Part shown: positions 52,666-61,241 of the stretch, piece after piece
Layout of the letters: each line of letters opens with the position of its first letter
Position numbering within the stretch: position 1 is the first letter of the stretch
Assembly (NCBI RefSeq): GCF_028289625.1
Contig: NZ_JANQOM010000013.1
Location: 160,650-224,649, forward strand
Origin: Winogradskyella sp.
GTDB lineage: Bacteria > Bacteroidota > Bacteroidia > Flavobacteriales > Flavobacteriaceae
Direction of reading: 5' to 3'
DNA length: 64,000 nt
Notes under the pieces: generated by a model
What the model was told of the DNA's origin: nothing
Databases searched by the model: none
What the model saw: the letters and a program-made list of their open reading frames with translations, nothing else
Program-made: the position numbers and the translations under genes

Positions 52666-52820
52666 TTTTCGTCAGTTTGAGTCTCCTGACAGTAAACGTC
52701 AGGATGTGCTTCGACAGGCTCAGCAGAGCTATCGAGAAGTAGTTTATTAGCAAACATTTTCTTGTTTTCGATACAAATTTTACCCATTTCATTGGTAAAA
52801 TCCACTCAAACTGACGAAAA
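52666..52820. repeat. Interspersed palindromic element between convergent genes
   Basis: A perfect 17-bp terminal inverted repeat, ttttcgtcagtttgagt (52666-52682) with actcaaactgacgaaaa (52804-52820). Inside are two smaller inverted repeats, cctgac/gtcagg and attttacc/ggtaaaat, and the flavobacterial repeat phrase cttcgacaggctcagca. It fills the gap between the pyruvate kinase gene and egtD, so it may act as a bidirectional terminator. It has no coding capacity and looks like a MITE or REP-type element. Confidence 0.7.
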
Positions 52821-52839
52821 TGCGTTATCTCAATTCAAA

Positions 52840-53781
52840 TTATACTTTCACCCAAAGGCTATCGGTAAAATAATGTTTACAATCCAAAAAATTATTTACC
52901 GTTTTATAATTTGATGCTAATGCCAAATCATTGATTTCCTGTAAACTGTATTTTTTAGAAAGCTCTGTCCAGATCAATTCATTATAATCAAAATGGATGG
53001 AGGTAACTAACTTTTTTAATAGAACTTCTTGCTGTCTTAAACTAACTATATAACTTCTTACTTCTCCTGTTAGCGGACTGTAATGACAATAAAAATCGAA
53101 ATCGTCAATTTTAAAGTCAGCATCTAACTCTCTATTTATTCTTAACAGCAAATTTAAATTAAAGCGTTTTGTAATGCCATGTTTATCGTAATAGGCATTA
53201 TGAATGGTTATAGGATTCTTCTTTAAATCGAAGCCTACAAGTAGCTTATCACCTTGCTTCATGTTTTCATTAAAAAGCTTTAGTAGTTCTATGGCTTTAT
53301 CTTCTTGGTAGTTGCCTATATTACTCCCTAAAAACAAGAGCAGGCTCGGATAATCACTTTTTTTATTTTGCTTTAAGATTTTAAAATAATCACCGACTTT
53401 TGGTTTTATATGAATACTTGGTAAACGTTCTTTAAGTCGCTTTGTTAAAGCGTCTATAGCCTCTTTTGAGATATCTATGGGCACATAGTTGAAATCAACA
53501 TGGTTATTGGTAAGATACTCTAACAACTTAAATGTCTTAAAGCCGTCTCCTGCTCCAAGTTCTACAATATTGAATGGTTGGGAAAAATGTAAGGCTTCGA
53601 CAATTTGTTTGGACTGCATGGACAAGATCTCAAACTCTGCATCTGTAAGATAATACTCAGGCATATTCATAATCTCCTGAAAGATGCGACTTCCATTATC
53701 GTCATAAAAATATTTTGAGGATAAGTATTTATTCTCGGCCGATAAGCCTTGAAGTACATCTTGTGCAAATGTATCTATCAT
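52840..53781 (-). CDS. egtD: L-histidine N-alpha-methyltransferase EgtD
   Basis: A 313-aa SAM methyltransferase of the EgtD family (DUF2260-like): YFYDDNGSRIFQEIMNMPEYYLTDAE at the N-terminus, then the SAM-binding IVELGAGDGFKT. It trimethylates histidine to hercynine in ergothioneine synthesis. It is 1 bp downstream of egtB. EgtC and EgtE are not nearby. Confidence 0.9.
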   Translation of the reverse strand: MIDTFAQDVLQGLSAENKYLSSKYFYDDNGSRIFQEIMNMPEYYLTDAEFEILSMQSKQIVEALHFSQPFNIVELGAGDGFKTFKLLEYLTNNHVDFNYVPIDISKEAIDALTKRLKERLPSIHIKPKVGDYFKILKQNKKSDYPSLLLFLGSNIGNYQEDKAIELLKLFNENMKQGDKLLVGFDLKKNPITIHNAYYDKHGITKRFNLNLLLRINRELDADFKIDDFDFYCHYSPLTGEVRSYIVSLRQQEVLLKKLVTSIHFDYNELIWTELSKKYSLQEINDLALASNYKTVNNFLDCKHYFTDSLWVKV

Positions 53782-53782
53782 A

Positions 53783-54949
53783 CTATTTTGCGAGTCTTAT
53801 TCCTGAAAATTGCCATCTGTTCTCTGGCGCAAAAAAGTTTCTGTAAGTAGGTCTGCAATGCCCTTTAGGCGATGCCACAGAAGCACCTCGCATCACCATA
53901 GTATTCACCATAAATTTGCCATTATACTCGCCAATGGCACCTTCGGCCTTAGTATAATTAGGATAGGGCAGATAGGCACTATTAGTCCATTCCCAAAGTT
54001 GACCGTAATCCAAATATTGAGAAGCAATTTCCCATTCAAATTCTGTAGGTAAACGCATACCCTTCCATTGCGAATAAGCAAATGCTTCATAAAACGACAT
54101 GTGACTCACAGGAAGATGAGCATCAACTTCTTTAAAACCGCTTAGGGTATAATGCATCCATTTGTCATTCACTTTATGCCAATACATGGGTGCATTTATG
54201 CTATCACTCTTTACCCAATCCCAACCATCGGCATGCCATAAGTTGAAGTCCTCATAACCACCAGCTTCAATGAATTCTATAAATTCTGAATTGGTAACTA
54301 ATCTGTTTGAAATTTCAAAATCGTGAAGGTACACCTTGTGGTGGCCTAATTCATTATCCCAACAAAAGCAATTCTCTTTATGACCAATTTCATAAACGCT
54401 TTCATCTATTTTAACGAACTCTTGGTGTTGATTTTCGAGAGTGAGTTTTACTTCAAAATCCAAAGTAGGGAATGTAACTTGATGGCCAAGAATGTATTTA
54501 ATATCATAAATCAATAATTCTTGATGCTGCTGTTCGTGCTGCAAGCCAATTTCAATGATATTACTAATCTCATTATCAACTTCACCTTCAAGAAATTTAG
54601 CCATGTTGTTGTTAACATGAGCTCTGTAATCTATAACATCTTCAAACGTTGGTCTGGTCATTAATCCACGATTGGCTCTTAATACACGTTCGCCAACATT
54701 GTTGTAATAGCTATTAAAATAATAGGCAAAATCTTTATTAAAACGTTTGTAACTTGATTTATGTTTGGATAAAATAAATTCTTCAAAAAACCAAGTGGTA
54801 TGTGCCAAATGCCATTTAGGAGGTGACACAAAATCTACAGGTTGCACGGATACGTCCTCTGGTAGTAAGGATTGACAAATTTGTTCGGTACGATTTCTAA
54901 TATTCAGAAACCGTTCTCTTGTGATTGGGTTAGCTACGGCAATTTGCAC
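53783..54949 (-). CDS. egtB: Ergothioneine sulfoxide synthase EgtB
   Basis: A 388-aa EgtB: an N-terminal DinB_2-like domain with the iron-binding HxxxHxE motif (IGLQHEQQHQE) and an earlier HTTWFFEEF, then a C-terminal FGE-sulfatase domain (MRLPTEFEWEIAS, GASVASPKGHCRPTYRN). It joins hercynine to a thiol using oxygen. EgtB types differ in the thiol donor (gamma-glutamylcysteine or cysteine); the sequence does not let me decide. It lies between the hydrolase-OsmC and egtD genes in one transcript. Confidence 0.9.
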   Translation of the reverse strand: MQIAVANPITRERFLNIRNRTEQICQSLLPEDVSVQPVDFVSPPKWHLAHTTWFFEEFILSKHKSSYKRFNKDFAYYFNSYYNNVGERVLRANRGLMTRPTFEDVIDYRAHVNNNMAKFLEGEVDNEISNIIEIGLQHEQQHQELLIYDIKYILGHQVTFPTLDFEVKLTLENQHQEFVKIDESVYEIGHKENCFCWDNELGHHKVYLHDFEISNRLVTNSEFIEFIEAGGYEDFNLWHADGWDWVKSDSINAPMYWHKVNDKWMHYTLSGFKEVDAHLPVSHMSFYEAFAYSQWKGMRLPTEFEWEIASQYLDYGQLWEWTNSAYLPYPNYTKAEGAIGEYNGKFMVNTMVMRGASVASPKGHCRPTYRNFFAPENRWQFSGIRLAK

Positions 54950-54951
54950 TA

Positions 54952-56175
54952 CTATTCTTGTATTATTTGTGTTTCAAAAATAACCTCACTCTCTATTGTT
55001 CTATGTACTGGACATCGTGACGCTATTTCCTTTAGTTTTTCTTTTTGAGCAGCATCTAAGTTACCAACAAATTTTAGCTTTTTGCTAATATGATCTAAGT
55101 ATTTTGGCTTATCTACATCTATTTGTAAATCATCACTGTGCTTTCGGGAGTGTGAAATATATACAAACACCTCCCTTAAATCCCATTGTTTGCGTTCTGC
55201 ATACATCTTTAAGGTCATTACAGTACATGCGGCTAAGGCTGCATTGAGATATTCGTATGGCGAAGGTCCAAAATCACTGCCTCCTATGTCTATGGGTTCG
55301 TCGGCAATGAATGTATGATTCTTTGTTTGAATGGAGGTGGTAAAATTATCTTCAATAATATTTAAATGGCCAACCAACTGCTCACCTTCGGTACTCAGCA
55401 TTTTATTTTCACCTTTTGGAAAATAACGCTTTGCCCAAGTCCCAATAACTTCACCCACATATTGACTATCTTTTTCCTCTGTGAGTAAATGATCCGCATT
55501 ATCTAAAGTTATAAAGCTCTTTGGATGAAACGCCGTTTTGTACAATTGTTCTGCATTTTCAATACCAACGATTTTATCGAATGGCGAATGCATAATAAGC
55601 AATGGCTTTCTTAAGCTTTTTACTATTGCTAGTAGGTCCGTTTTATCAAACTCTGCGACAAAATCCCTGTTGATTTTAAAAGGTCGGCCACCTATATTTA
55701 CTTCAGCTTCACCCTTTTCCTTAATCTCATCTATGCTATGGGAAAATAAGTGTTTCACATGCGTTACTGTTGCAGGAGCACCAACTGTGGCCACCGCTTT
55801 TACGGCATCTAGTTTTGATGCTACTACAAGCACCGCAGCACCACCCAAGGAATGGCCTACTAACAGGCTCGGTGCCTCATAATGTTCCGCGATATAGGCA
55901 TGTACATCTAACAAATCATCGATGTTTGCAGAAAAGTGACTGTCTGCAAATTCGCCTTCACTTCGTCCCAATCCCGTAAAGTCGAATCGTACCACAGCAA
56001 AACCGTCTTGTGTTAATGATCTACTGACATGTCTTACTGCACTTAAGCTGCTGCTACATGTAAAACAATGGGCAAAAATCGCATAGTAGTTGGGTTTTTG
56101 ATTAGCAGGTAATTCGAGTTGGGCATTAAGAGTTAGCCCTTTTCGATTGGCTATTTTTAGTTTTTGAGATTTCAT
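54952..56175 (-). CDS. Bifunctional alpha/beta hydrolase / OsmC family protein
   Basis: A 407-aa fusion. Residues about 1-255 form an alpha/beta hydrolase with the nucleophile elbow GHSLGG (around 108), and residues about 270-407 an OsmC domain, including [15 protein letters not shown] and the conserved SRCPVHRT near the C-terminus (OsmC Cys residues). OsmC domains are often thiol-dependent peroxidases, so the pair fits an oxidative-stress role. It lies 2 bp upstream of egtB, supporting a redox link with ergothioneine. Confidence 0.85.
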   Translation of the reverse strand: MKSQKLKIANRKGLTLNAQLELPANQKPNYYAIFAHCFTCSSSLSAVRHVSRSLTQDGFAVVRFDFTGLGRSEGEFADSHFSANIDDLLDVHAYIAEHYEAPSLLVGHSLGGAAVLVVASKLDAVKAVATVGAPATVTHVKHLFSHSIDEIKEKGEAEVNIGGRPFKINRDFVAEFDKTDLLAIVKSLRKPLLIMHSPFDKIVGIENAEQLYKTAFHPKSFITLDNADHLLTEEKDSQYVGEVIGTWAKRYFPKGENKMLSTEGEQLVGHLNIIEDNFTTSIQTKNHTFIADEPIDIGGSDFGPSPYEYLNAALAACTVMTLKMYAERKQWDLREVFVYISHSRKHSDDLQIDVDKPKYLDHISKKLKFVGNLDAAQKEKLKEIASRCPVHRTIESEVIFETQIIQE

Positions 56176-56202
56176 GTTCTGCTTACTACCTTCTTTATTA
56201 AT

Positions 56203-56484
56203 CTAATTGTCAACTTGTACTCCACGCCAAAAAGCGACATAATTTTTAATGCCTTTGGCCAGTTCTGACGCTTCGGGATAATACCAAGCAGCATCGGTAT
56301 TCTCTTTACCATCAACTTCAATAGTGTAGTAGGATGCTGTGCCCTTCCATGGGCAAACCGAATGCGTTTCACTTGGTTTAAAAAACTCTTTTTTTATGCT
56401 TTCATGAGGGAAATAGTGGTTTCCCTCAACAACAACCGTATCATTACTTTCTGCAATGACTTTATTGTTCCAAATTGCCTTCAT
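56203..56484 (-). CDS. DUF427 domain protein
   Basis: A 93-aa protein matching DUF427: MKAIWNNKVIAES, VEGNHYFPHES and CPWKGTASYYTIEVDGK. The family is a small beta-fold of unknown function. It lies between the SelO gene and the hydrolase-OsmC gene, in line with a redox-associated operon. The minus ORF at 56172-56372 is another frame of this gene. Confidence 0.86.
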   Translation of the reverse strand: MKAIWNNKVIAESNDTVVVEGNHYFPHESIKKEFFKPSETHSVCPWKGTASYYTIEVDGKENTDAAWYYPEASELAKGIKNYVAFWRGVQVDN

Positions 56485-56500
56485 ATATAATATTTTAATG

Positions 56501-58063
56501 TTAAGAACTACAAGATAACATTGAGCAACCTACTTTATACCTAGCCCATTCTGGTCGCTTTGCAAACCACTTTTGGTTCTCGGGTTGCTCATCGTAAGGC
56601 TTCTTGAGTAAATTGAACAATTCGTCAATTAAATTATAATCACCTTTATCTGCTTCGTCAATTGCCAATTGTGCCATATAATTTCTGAGCACATATTTTG
56701 GGTTGACCAAATTCATATGAGCTTTTCGTTCTTGGTCTGTTAGTTGTTCTTTTTGTAATCTTTGGTCGTAAGATTTGAACCAAACTTTCCATTGTTCTGC
56801 TATAGCATCAGAAATCTTGGTTGGGTTATAAAATGCCTGTTCTACCATTTTTAGTCCTGCTTCCTCATTACCTTTCTTATAATGGGACAATAACCTAAAA
56901 AATATAGTCATGTCTGTTTCTGAAAGCAACAAGCAATCCTCTAAGTCAGTGATTAGATGGATATCATTGTTATCTGCAATCCTAAGCCCTAACTTAGACC
57001 TCATCATCTGTAATGACTTTGATTCAAAATCAGTTTGATATTGCTTCAAGACAGTTTCAAAAGGTTCCGCCTCCTCAACCAATGGATAAAGCGCATTGGC
57101 GAGTTGCAACAAATTCCAAAGTCCTATATTAGGCTGATTACCATAACGATAACGCTTGTTTTGTCTATCGGTTGTATTTGGTGTCCAGCCGAAATCGAAT
57201 CCTTCGAGCCAACCGTAAGGTCCATAGTCAATAGTCAATCCTAAAATGGACATGTTATCGGTATTCATTACGCCATGTACAAAGCCTACGCGCTGCCAGT
57301 GAATAATCATCTCTAAGGTTCTACGAGCAACTTCTTGAAAAAGCTTTACATAAGTGTCTTTTGAAGGCTCACCCAATTCTGGGTAAAAATACTTTAAGGT
57401 ATAATCCGTAAGTAGCTTAAGGTTCTTATAATCCTGCCTTGCCGCAAATAACTCAAAGTTTCCAAAACGAATAAATGTCGGTGAAACACGGCAAACAATA
57501 GCACCTTTCTCATAAGCGGCATTACCATCATAGAGCATATCTCTTAAAACCTCATCGCCTGAGGTCATTAAACTTAGAGCTCTTGTTGTTGGAACGTTTA
57601 AATGAAACATAGCTTCGCTACATAGGTACTCTCGAACAGAAGATCTTAAAACTGCCAAACCGTCCCCTTGCCTAGAATATGGTGTTTCGCCTGCGCCTTT
57701 TAACTGTAATGCCCAACGTTTTTGGTTATGCTCAATTTCAAACAGGTTTATGGCTCTACCATCTCCTAATTGCCCTGCCCAATTTCCGAATTGGTGACCA
57801 GCATAAGCCATAGCATAAGGATTTGTATGAGGATAAATTTTTGTTCCTGAAAAAACCTCCAAAAAGTCTTGCGAATCGATGTCTTTTTTATCTAAACCAA
57901 GCACCTTGGTCATTTCTGAAGACACATGTATCAATTTTGGATTTGATGGGATTTTTGGAGCCACAAAGGAATACATGGCCTCAAAAACTTTTCGTCTTGA
58001 GTTATCAGTATTTGGGTCTGAGGCTAGTTGGCTATTAAATGTATCACTAATATTTAGTTTCAT
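56501..58063 (-). CDS. selO: SelO protein adenylyltransferase (YdiU family)
   Basis: A 520-aa SelO pseudokinase. It has the HTNPYAMAYAGHQFGNWAGQLGDG segment, the nucleotide loop GAGETPYSRQGDG, and the HGVMNTDNMSILG active-site region with the metal-binding Asn/Asp. SelO transfers AMP to proteins and responds to oxidative stress. The C-terminus ends CSMLSCSS with Cys where eukaryotic forms have selenocysteine. It leads the SelO-DUF427-hydrolase/OsmC-EgtB-EgtD run. Confidence 0.92.
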   Translation of the reverse strand: MKLNISDTFNSQLASDPNTDNSRRKVFEAMYSFVAPKIPSNPKLIHVSSEMTKVLGLDKKDIDSQDFLEVFSGTKIYPHTNPYAMAYAGHQFGNWAGQLGDGRAINLFEIEHNQKRWALQLKGAGETPYSRQGDGLAVLRSSVREYLCSEAMFHLNVPTTRALSLMTSGDEVLRDMLYDGNAAYEKGAIVCRVSPTFIRFGNFELFAARQDYKNLKLLTDYTLKYFYPELGEPSKDTYVKLFQEVARRTLEMIIHWQRVGFVHGVMNTDNMSILGLTIDYGPYGWLEGFDFGWTPNTTDRQNKRYRYGNQPNIGLWNLLQLANALYPLVEEAEPFETVLKQYQTDFESKSLQMMRSKLGLRIADNNDIHLITDLEDCLLLSETDMTIFFRLLSHYKKGNEEAGLKMVEQAFYNPTKISDAIAEQWKVWFKSYDQRLQKEQLTDQERKAHMNLVNPKYVLRNYMAQLAIDEADKGDYNLIDELFNLLKKPYDEQPENQKWFAKRPEWARYKVGCSMLSCSS

Positions 58064-58236
58064 GTAAGTGTCCTCTGCGCTTTATAAAAGGTAATTAAAT
58101 GATGTTTCCTACGTCTAAGTATTAAGTCGAAAAATAGACCATAACCTTGCTAACTCTTGTTATTGGCTAAGTTACCAATTTAGGAATTGAAAAAGGTTAT
58201 AAATTATTCTTAAATTACACTCAGATTTTTTAGTAT

Positions 58237-59472
58237 ATGGAAAATATCATCCTTGAAGCAGAGAAATATATTACGTCCTATTTAAATGAAAATTTAGACT
58301 CCTCCTTTGTTTATCATAACCTAGCTCATACACAACGCGTTGTAAATAAAATTAAAGAACTTACTGAAGGTAGCGATATTGGCGAAACCGAAAAACAACA
58401 ACTCATCTTGGCGGCCTGGTTTCATGATTCTGGATTTACCAAAACCATTGATGGTCATGAAAAAGAGGGGGCAGCTATTGCTTCGAATTTTTTAAAGTCC
58501 CATAATGTTTCAGAGGAAAATATAAAGGCTATAACTCATCTTATTTTAGCTACTGAAATGAGCTACAAGCCAAAAACAGAAATTGAGGGCCTCATAAGGG
58601 ATGCTGATTGCGCCCACTTATCAAGTAAAAATTATGGTGATTATGCGGCTCTTTTAAGAAAAGAATGGGAATTAACACTAGGTAAAAAGGTTTCTAAAGC
58701 CGATTGGTTAAAAGAAAATATTTCATTTTTAACCAATCACACGTTCAATACCGATTTGGCTACCAGTAAATGGGAAGGTCGAAAAAGTAAAAACTTAGCT
58801 AACCTATTACAAAGTCAGAGTAAAATAAAAGGTGATACTGAAAAATTAAAACAGAAAAAGGCTGAGCTAAAGTTTAAACAAGAAAAACTAGACTTACCTG
58901 ATCGCGGTATCGAGACGATGTTTAGAGTTGCACTGAGAAATCATATTACACTTAGTGACATTGCAGATACTAAAGCCAATATTCTGCTGTCTGTTAATGC
59001 TATTATTATTTCTTTGGTACTCTCTAACTTGGTGTCTAAGCTAGATAATCCTTCTAATTACTACCTTATATGGCCGACAGCTATTTTTGCTATTTCTACT
59101 GTAGTTTCCATAATTTTATCTGTATTGGCCACAAGACCAAATGTAACGAGTGGAAAATTTACCAAAGAGGATGTTGCCAATAAAAAGGTAAACCTTTTAT
59201 TTTTTGGGAATTTTCATAAAATGAGTCTTCCTGAATTTGAATGGGCCATGCAAGAAATGATGAAGGACAAAGAATACCTTTATGGATCCCTTACCAAAGA
59301 CCTGTACTTTTTAGGATTGGTACTCAATAGAAAGTATAGCTTACTTCGATTAACTTATACGGTTTTTGCGATAGGTATAATAATTAGCGTTATTGCCTTT
59401 GGAATAGCCTTTCAGTTTTCTGGTACGGAAACGGTAATTACTGATATTATCGATACTACAGGGCAGCAATAG
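58237..59472 (+). CDS. HD phosphohydrolase fused to a PycTM (Pycsar effector-like) transmembrane domain
   Basis: A 411-aa protein. Residues about 20-150 are an HD domain with candidate metal ligands H27/H31, H63-D64 and D122 (WFHDSGF, RDADCAH). A coiled-coil-like linker (about 190-222) follows. Residues about 227-393 form the Pycsar effector TM domain, with FRVALRNHITLSDIADTKANILL and three hydrophobic segments (about 248-266, 277-296, 373-393). In Pycsar, the effector is activated by cCMP or cUMP made by a dedicated cyclase. No cyclase is next to this gene, so it may be self-contained, with the HD domain perhaps degrading a cyclic nucleotide. The cell-wide role is inference. Confidence 0.85.
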   Translation: MENIILEAEKYITSYLNENLDSSFVYHNLAHTQRVVNKIKELTEGSDIGETEKQQLILAAWFHDSGFTKTIDGHEKEGAAIASNFLKSHNVSEENIKAITHLILATEMSYKPKTEIEGLIRDADCAHLSSKNYGDYAALLRKEWELTLGKKVSKADWLKENISFLTNHTFNTDLATSKWEGRKSKNLANLLQSQSKIKGDTEKLKQKKAELKFKQEKLDLPDRGIETMFRVALRNHITLSDIADTKANILLSVNAIIISLVLSNLVSKLDNPSNYYLIWPTAIFAISTVVSIILSVLATRPNVTSGKFTKEDVANKKVNLLFFGNFHKMSLPEFEWAMQEMMKDKEYLYGSLTKDLYFLGLVLNRKYSLLRLTYTVFAIGIIISVIAFGIAFQFSGTETVITDIIDTTGQQ

Positions 59473-59476
59473 TATT

Positions 59477-61030
59477 CTAATTCATTTCTTCAATAGTCCA
59501 GTTGAGATGCTTTTTCAAATCTTTATTGTCTGGAGAGAATTCTAATCCTTTACTCAAATAATGTTTCGCCTTTGGGTATATGTTATGTCTGTAATAATAG
59601 CGACCAGAAACGAGATAAGCATAGGCAATCATTTCGGAATTAACCATTAAAGTTTTATCTGTAGAATTGATAATTAATTCTAAATCATCGATATACTTTT
59701 CCCCGAGTGTAATCTTCTTTGATATATACGCTTCTTCTATCAGTTTTAATATTGTAAACGCTCTAAATGATTTTATTCTAATATTATCTTTTAAAAAAGG
59801 AAACTCTTCTTCCTTTTTTTCTATCTCTTTGATAGATTGTTCCGATAGAGGTAATGTAATCAGAGTATTTGTAACAGCATAGGTTATGCCATCCTTTGCC
59901 ATTCTACTGTTTGGATTATTTTTGAGTAATCGTTTTCCATAGAATATACATTTATCCAAGTCATCTTGTTTCAGATACTTTCTGAGTATATCTTCAAGCA
60001 AAAACAGTTCGCAATGTGACCTTACAGTTTCATCACTAAATTGACTAAGGACATTTAAACTTGACTCTAAAAATTCAATATCATTAGCATCGTTATCAAC
60101 AATTTTATAGAGGTAATAGTTTAAATCATGTTTATCAAAATCTTCTTCATATTTGAGTTCAGAAAAAATGTCTAAAAAATTCTCCACAGTCTCGATATTG
60201 TCAAATTCTGAATCATACAAAATCAAAAACGAAAGATTCTTCTTCATATATTCTGAAGGTGCATAAGGGTAATAAATCAAAGATTTGTCTATAAACTTCA
60301 AGGCCGATTCATAATCTTCCTCAACATATAATTCTATTGCCTTATTATAATACTGCATACCAATAAGTCCTTTTTTATCGATATCACCATCTCCAAAGAA
60401 ATATTCCATGTAAATTTCCTGATAGCCTTTTTGCTCAATTTCTTCTTTGCTTACGAGCTTCATTTTAGAAAGCTGATCCACAACTTTTTTTATTTCTGAA
60501 TCACTCATACTGAGAAAACCGTACTCCACAGGAGCTGTAGTTTCTAATTGAATATTATAGGTGTTAGGGTAAGCGATTAAATACACATGTCCTGGACTCT
60601 CTTTTACATGATATGGCACTTGTATTTGATCAAAAATGTAAGCGTAAACAGCTGTGGCTGTAACACAATTATATATCCCTTCATTGAAAATCTGTGGAAA
60701 GTAAGCAATATCCTCATATTTGGTAAATAGAGCATCATGCACCAAATCATAAATCTTTTTGATACGTTTTGTCTCCCTCTTCTTTGAATTCCCTTTCTCA
60801 GGTAAGTCTTTTATGAGATTATTAAGTCGTGATTTATAAATTTTGACATCTCCTTTTGTAACCGAAGTATCTATAACACTAAGATTTGCGATAAAGTCAT
60901 AGTTTAAAGTGTCACTCCTATAATTCTGAATAATTTCTGATTGATATAACACTTGTTGCTCTTGAGCCATCAAATTACAGGCGAATAACGGAAAGAGATA
61001 AAAGAAATATTTGAATTTGGATGATTTCAT
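59477..61030 (-). CDS. Secreted transglutaminase-like protein with TPR repeats
   Basis: A 517-aa protein with a signal peptide ending in MAQ, a transglutaminase-like region (about 105-200) with the Cys in NCVTATAVYAY and His in GHVYLIAYP, and a C-terminal TPR array (about 225-515, e.g. SALKFIDKSLIYYPYAP and AKHYLSKGLEFSPDNK). Compare the simpler transglutaminase-like protein at 25459. Exported, probably binding protein partners through the TPRs. It converges with the HD-PycTM gene (4-bp gap). Confidence 0.78.
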   Translation of the reverse strand: MKSSKFKYFFYLFPLFACNLMAQEQQVLYQSEIIQNYRSDTLNYDFIANLSVIDTSVTKGDVKIYKSRLNNLIKDLPEKGNSKKRETKRIKKIYDLVHDALFTKYEDIAYFPQIFNEGIYNCVTATAVYAYIFDQIQVPYHVKESPGHVYLIAYPNTYNIQLETTAPVEYGFLSMSDSEIKKVVDQLSKMKLVSKEEIEQKGYQEIYMEYFFGDGDIDKKGLIGMQYYNKAIELYVEEDYESALKFIDKSLIYYPYAPSEYMKKNLSFLILYDSEFDNIETVENFLDIFSELKYEEDFDKHDLNYYLYKIVDNDANDIEFLESSLNVLSQFSDETVRSHCELFLLEDILRKYLKQDDLDKCIFYGKRLLKNNPNSRMAKDGITYAVTNTLITLPLSEQSIKEIEKKEEEFPFLKDNIRIKSFRAFTILKLIEEAYISKKITLGEKYIDDLELIINSTDKTLMVNSEMIAYAYLVSGRYYYRHNIYPKAKHYLSKGLEFSPDNKDLKKHLNWTIEEMN

Positions 61031-61182
61031 TGAGACAAATTAAGACAGATTGTGGTTAGGTGCAAAGTAATATTAAATTCTCTAAAACAAAATTTTGATT
61101 CTTAGAGCCTAAATTATTTAGTTCCTAGAGACAAAACAGTTATGAGATTTGAGCTAAAATCGTATGCATTCACTGCAAATAA

Positions 61183-61213
61183 AAAAGGTTAGATTCCAGT
61201 AATCTAACCTTTT
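61183..61213 (-). terminator. Terminator after the GAF protein gene
   Basis: A 13-bp perfect stem, aaaaggttagatt (61183-61195) with aatctaacctttt (61201-61213), loop ccagt. Read on the minus strand it is followed by a T-rich run. It lies 29 bp downstream of the GAF gene stop and so probably ends that transcript. Confidence 0.75.
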
Positions 61214-61241
61214 ATTTATAACTCGTGCTTTTAGTTACTAT

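Noticed and set aside
56172-56372. Minus-strand 66-aa ORF
   Set aside because: It is another frame of the DUF427 gene and begins inside it.
56501-56530. Selenocysteine at the SelO C-terminus
   Set aside because: The codon is Cys followed by Ser-Ser-stop; no in-frame UGA read-through is needed.
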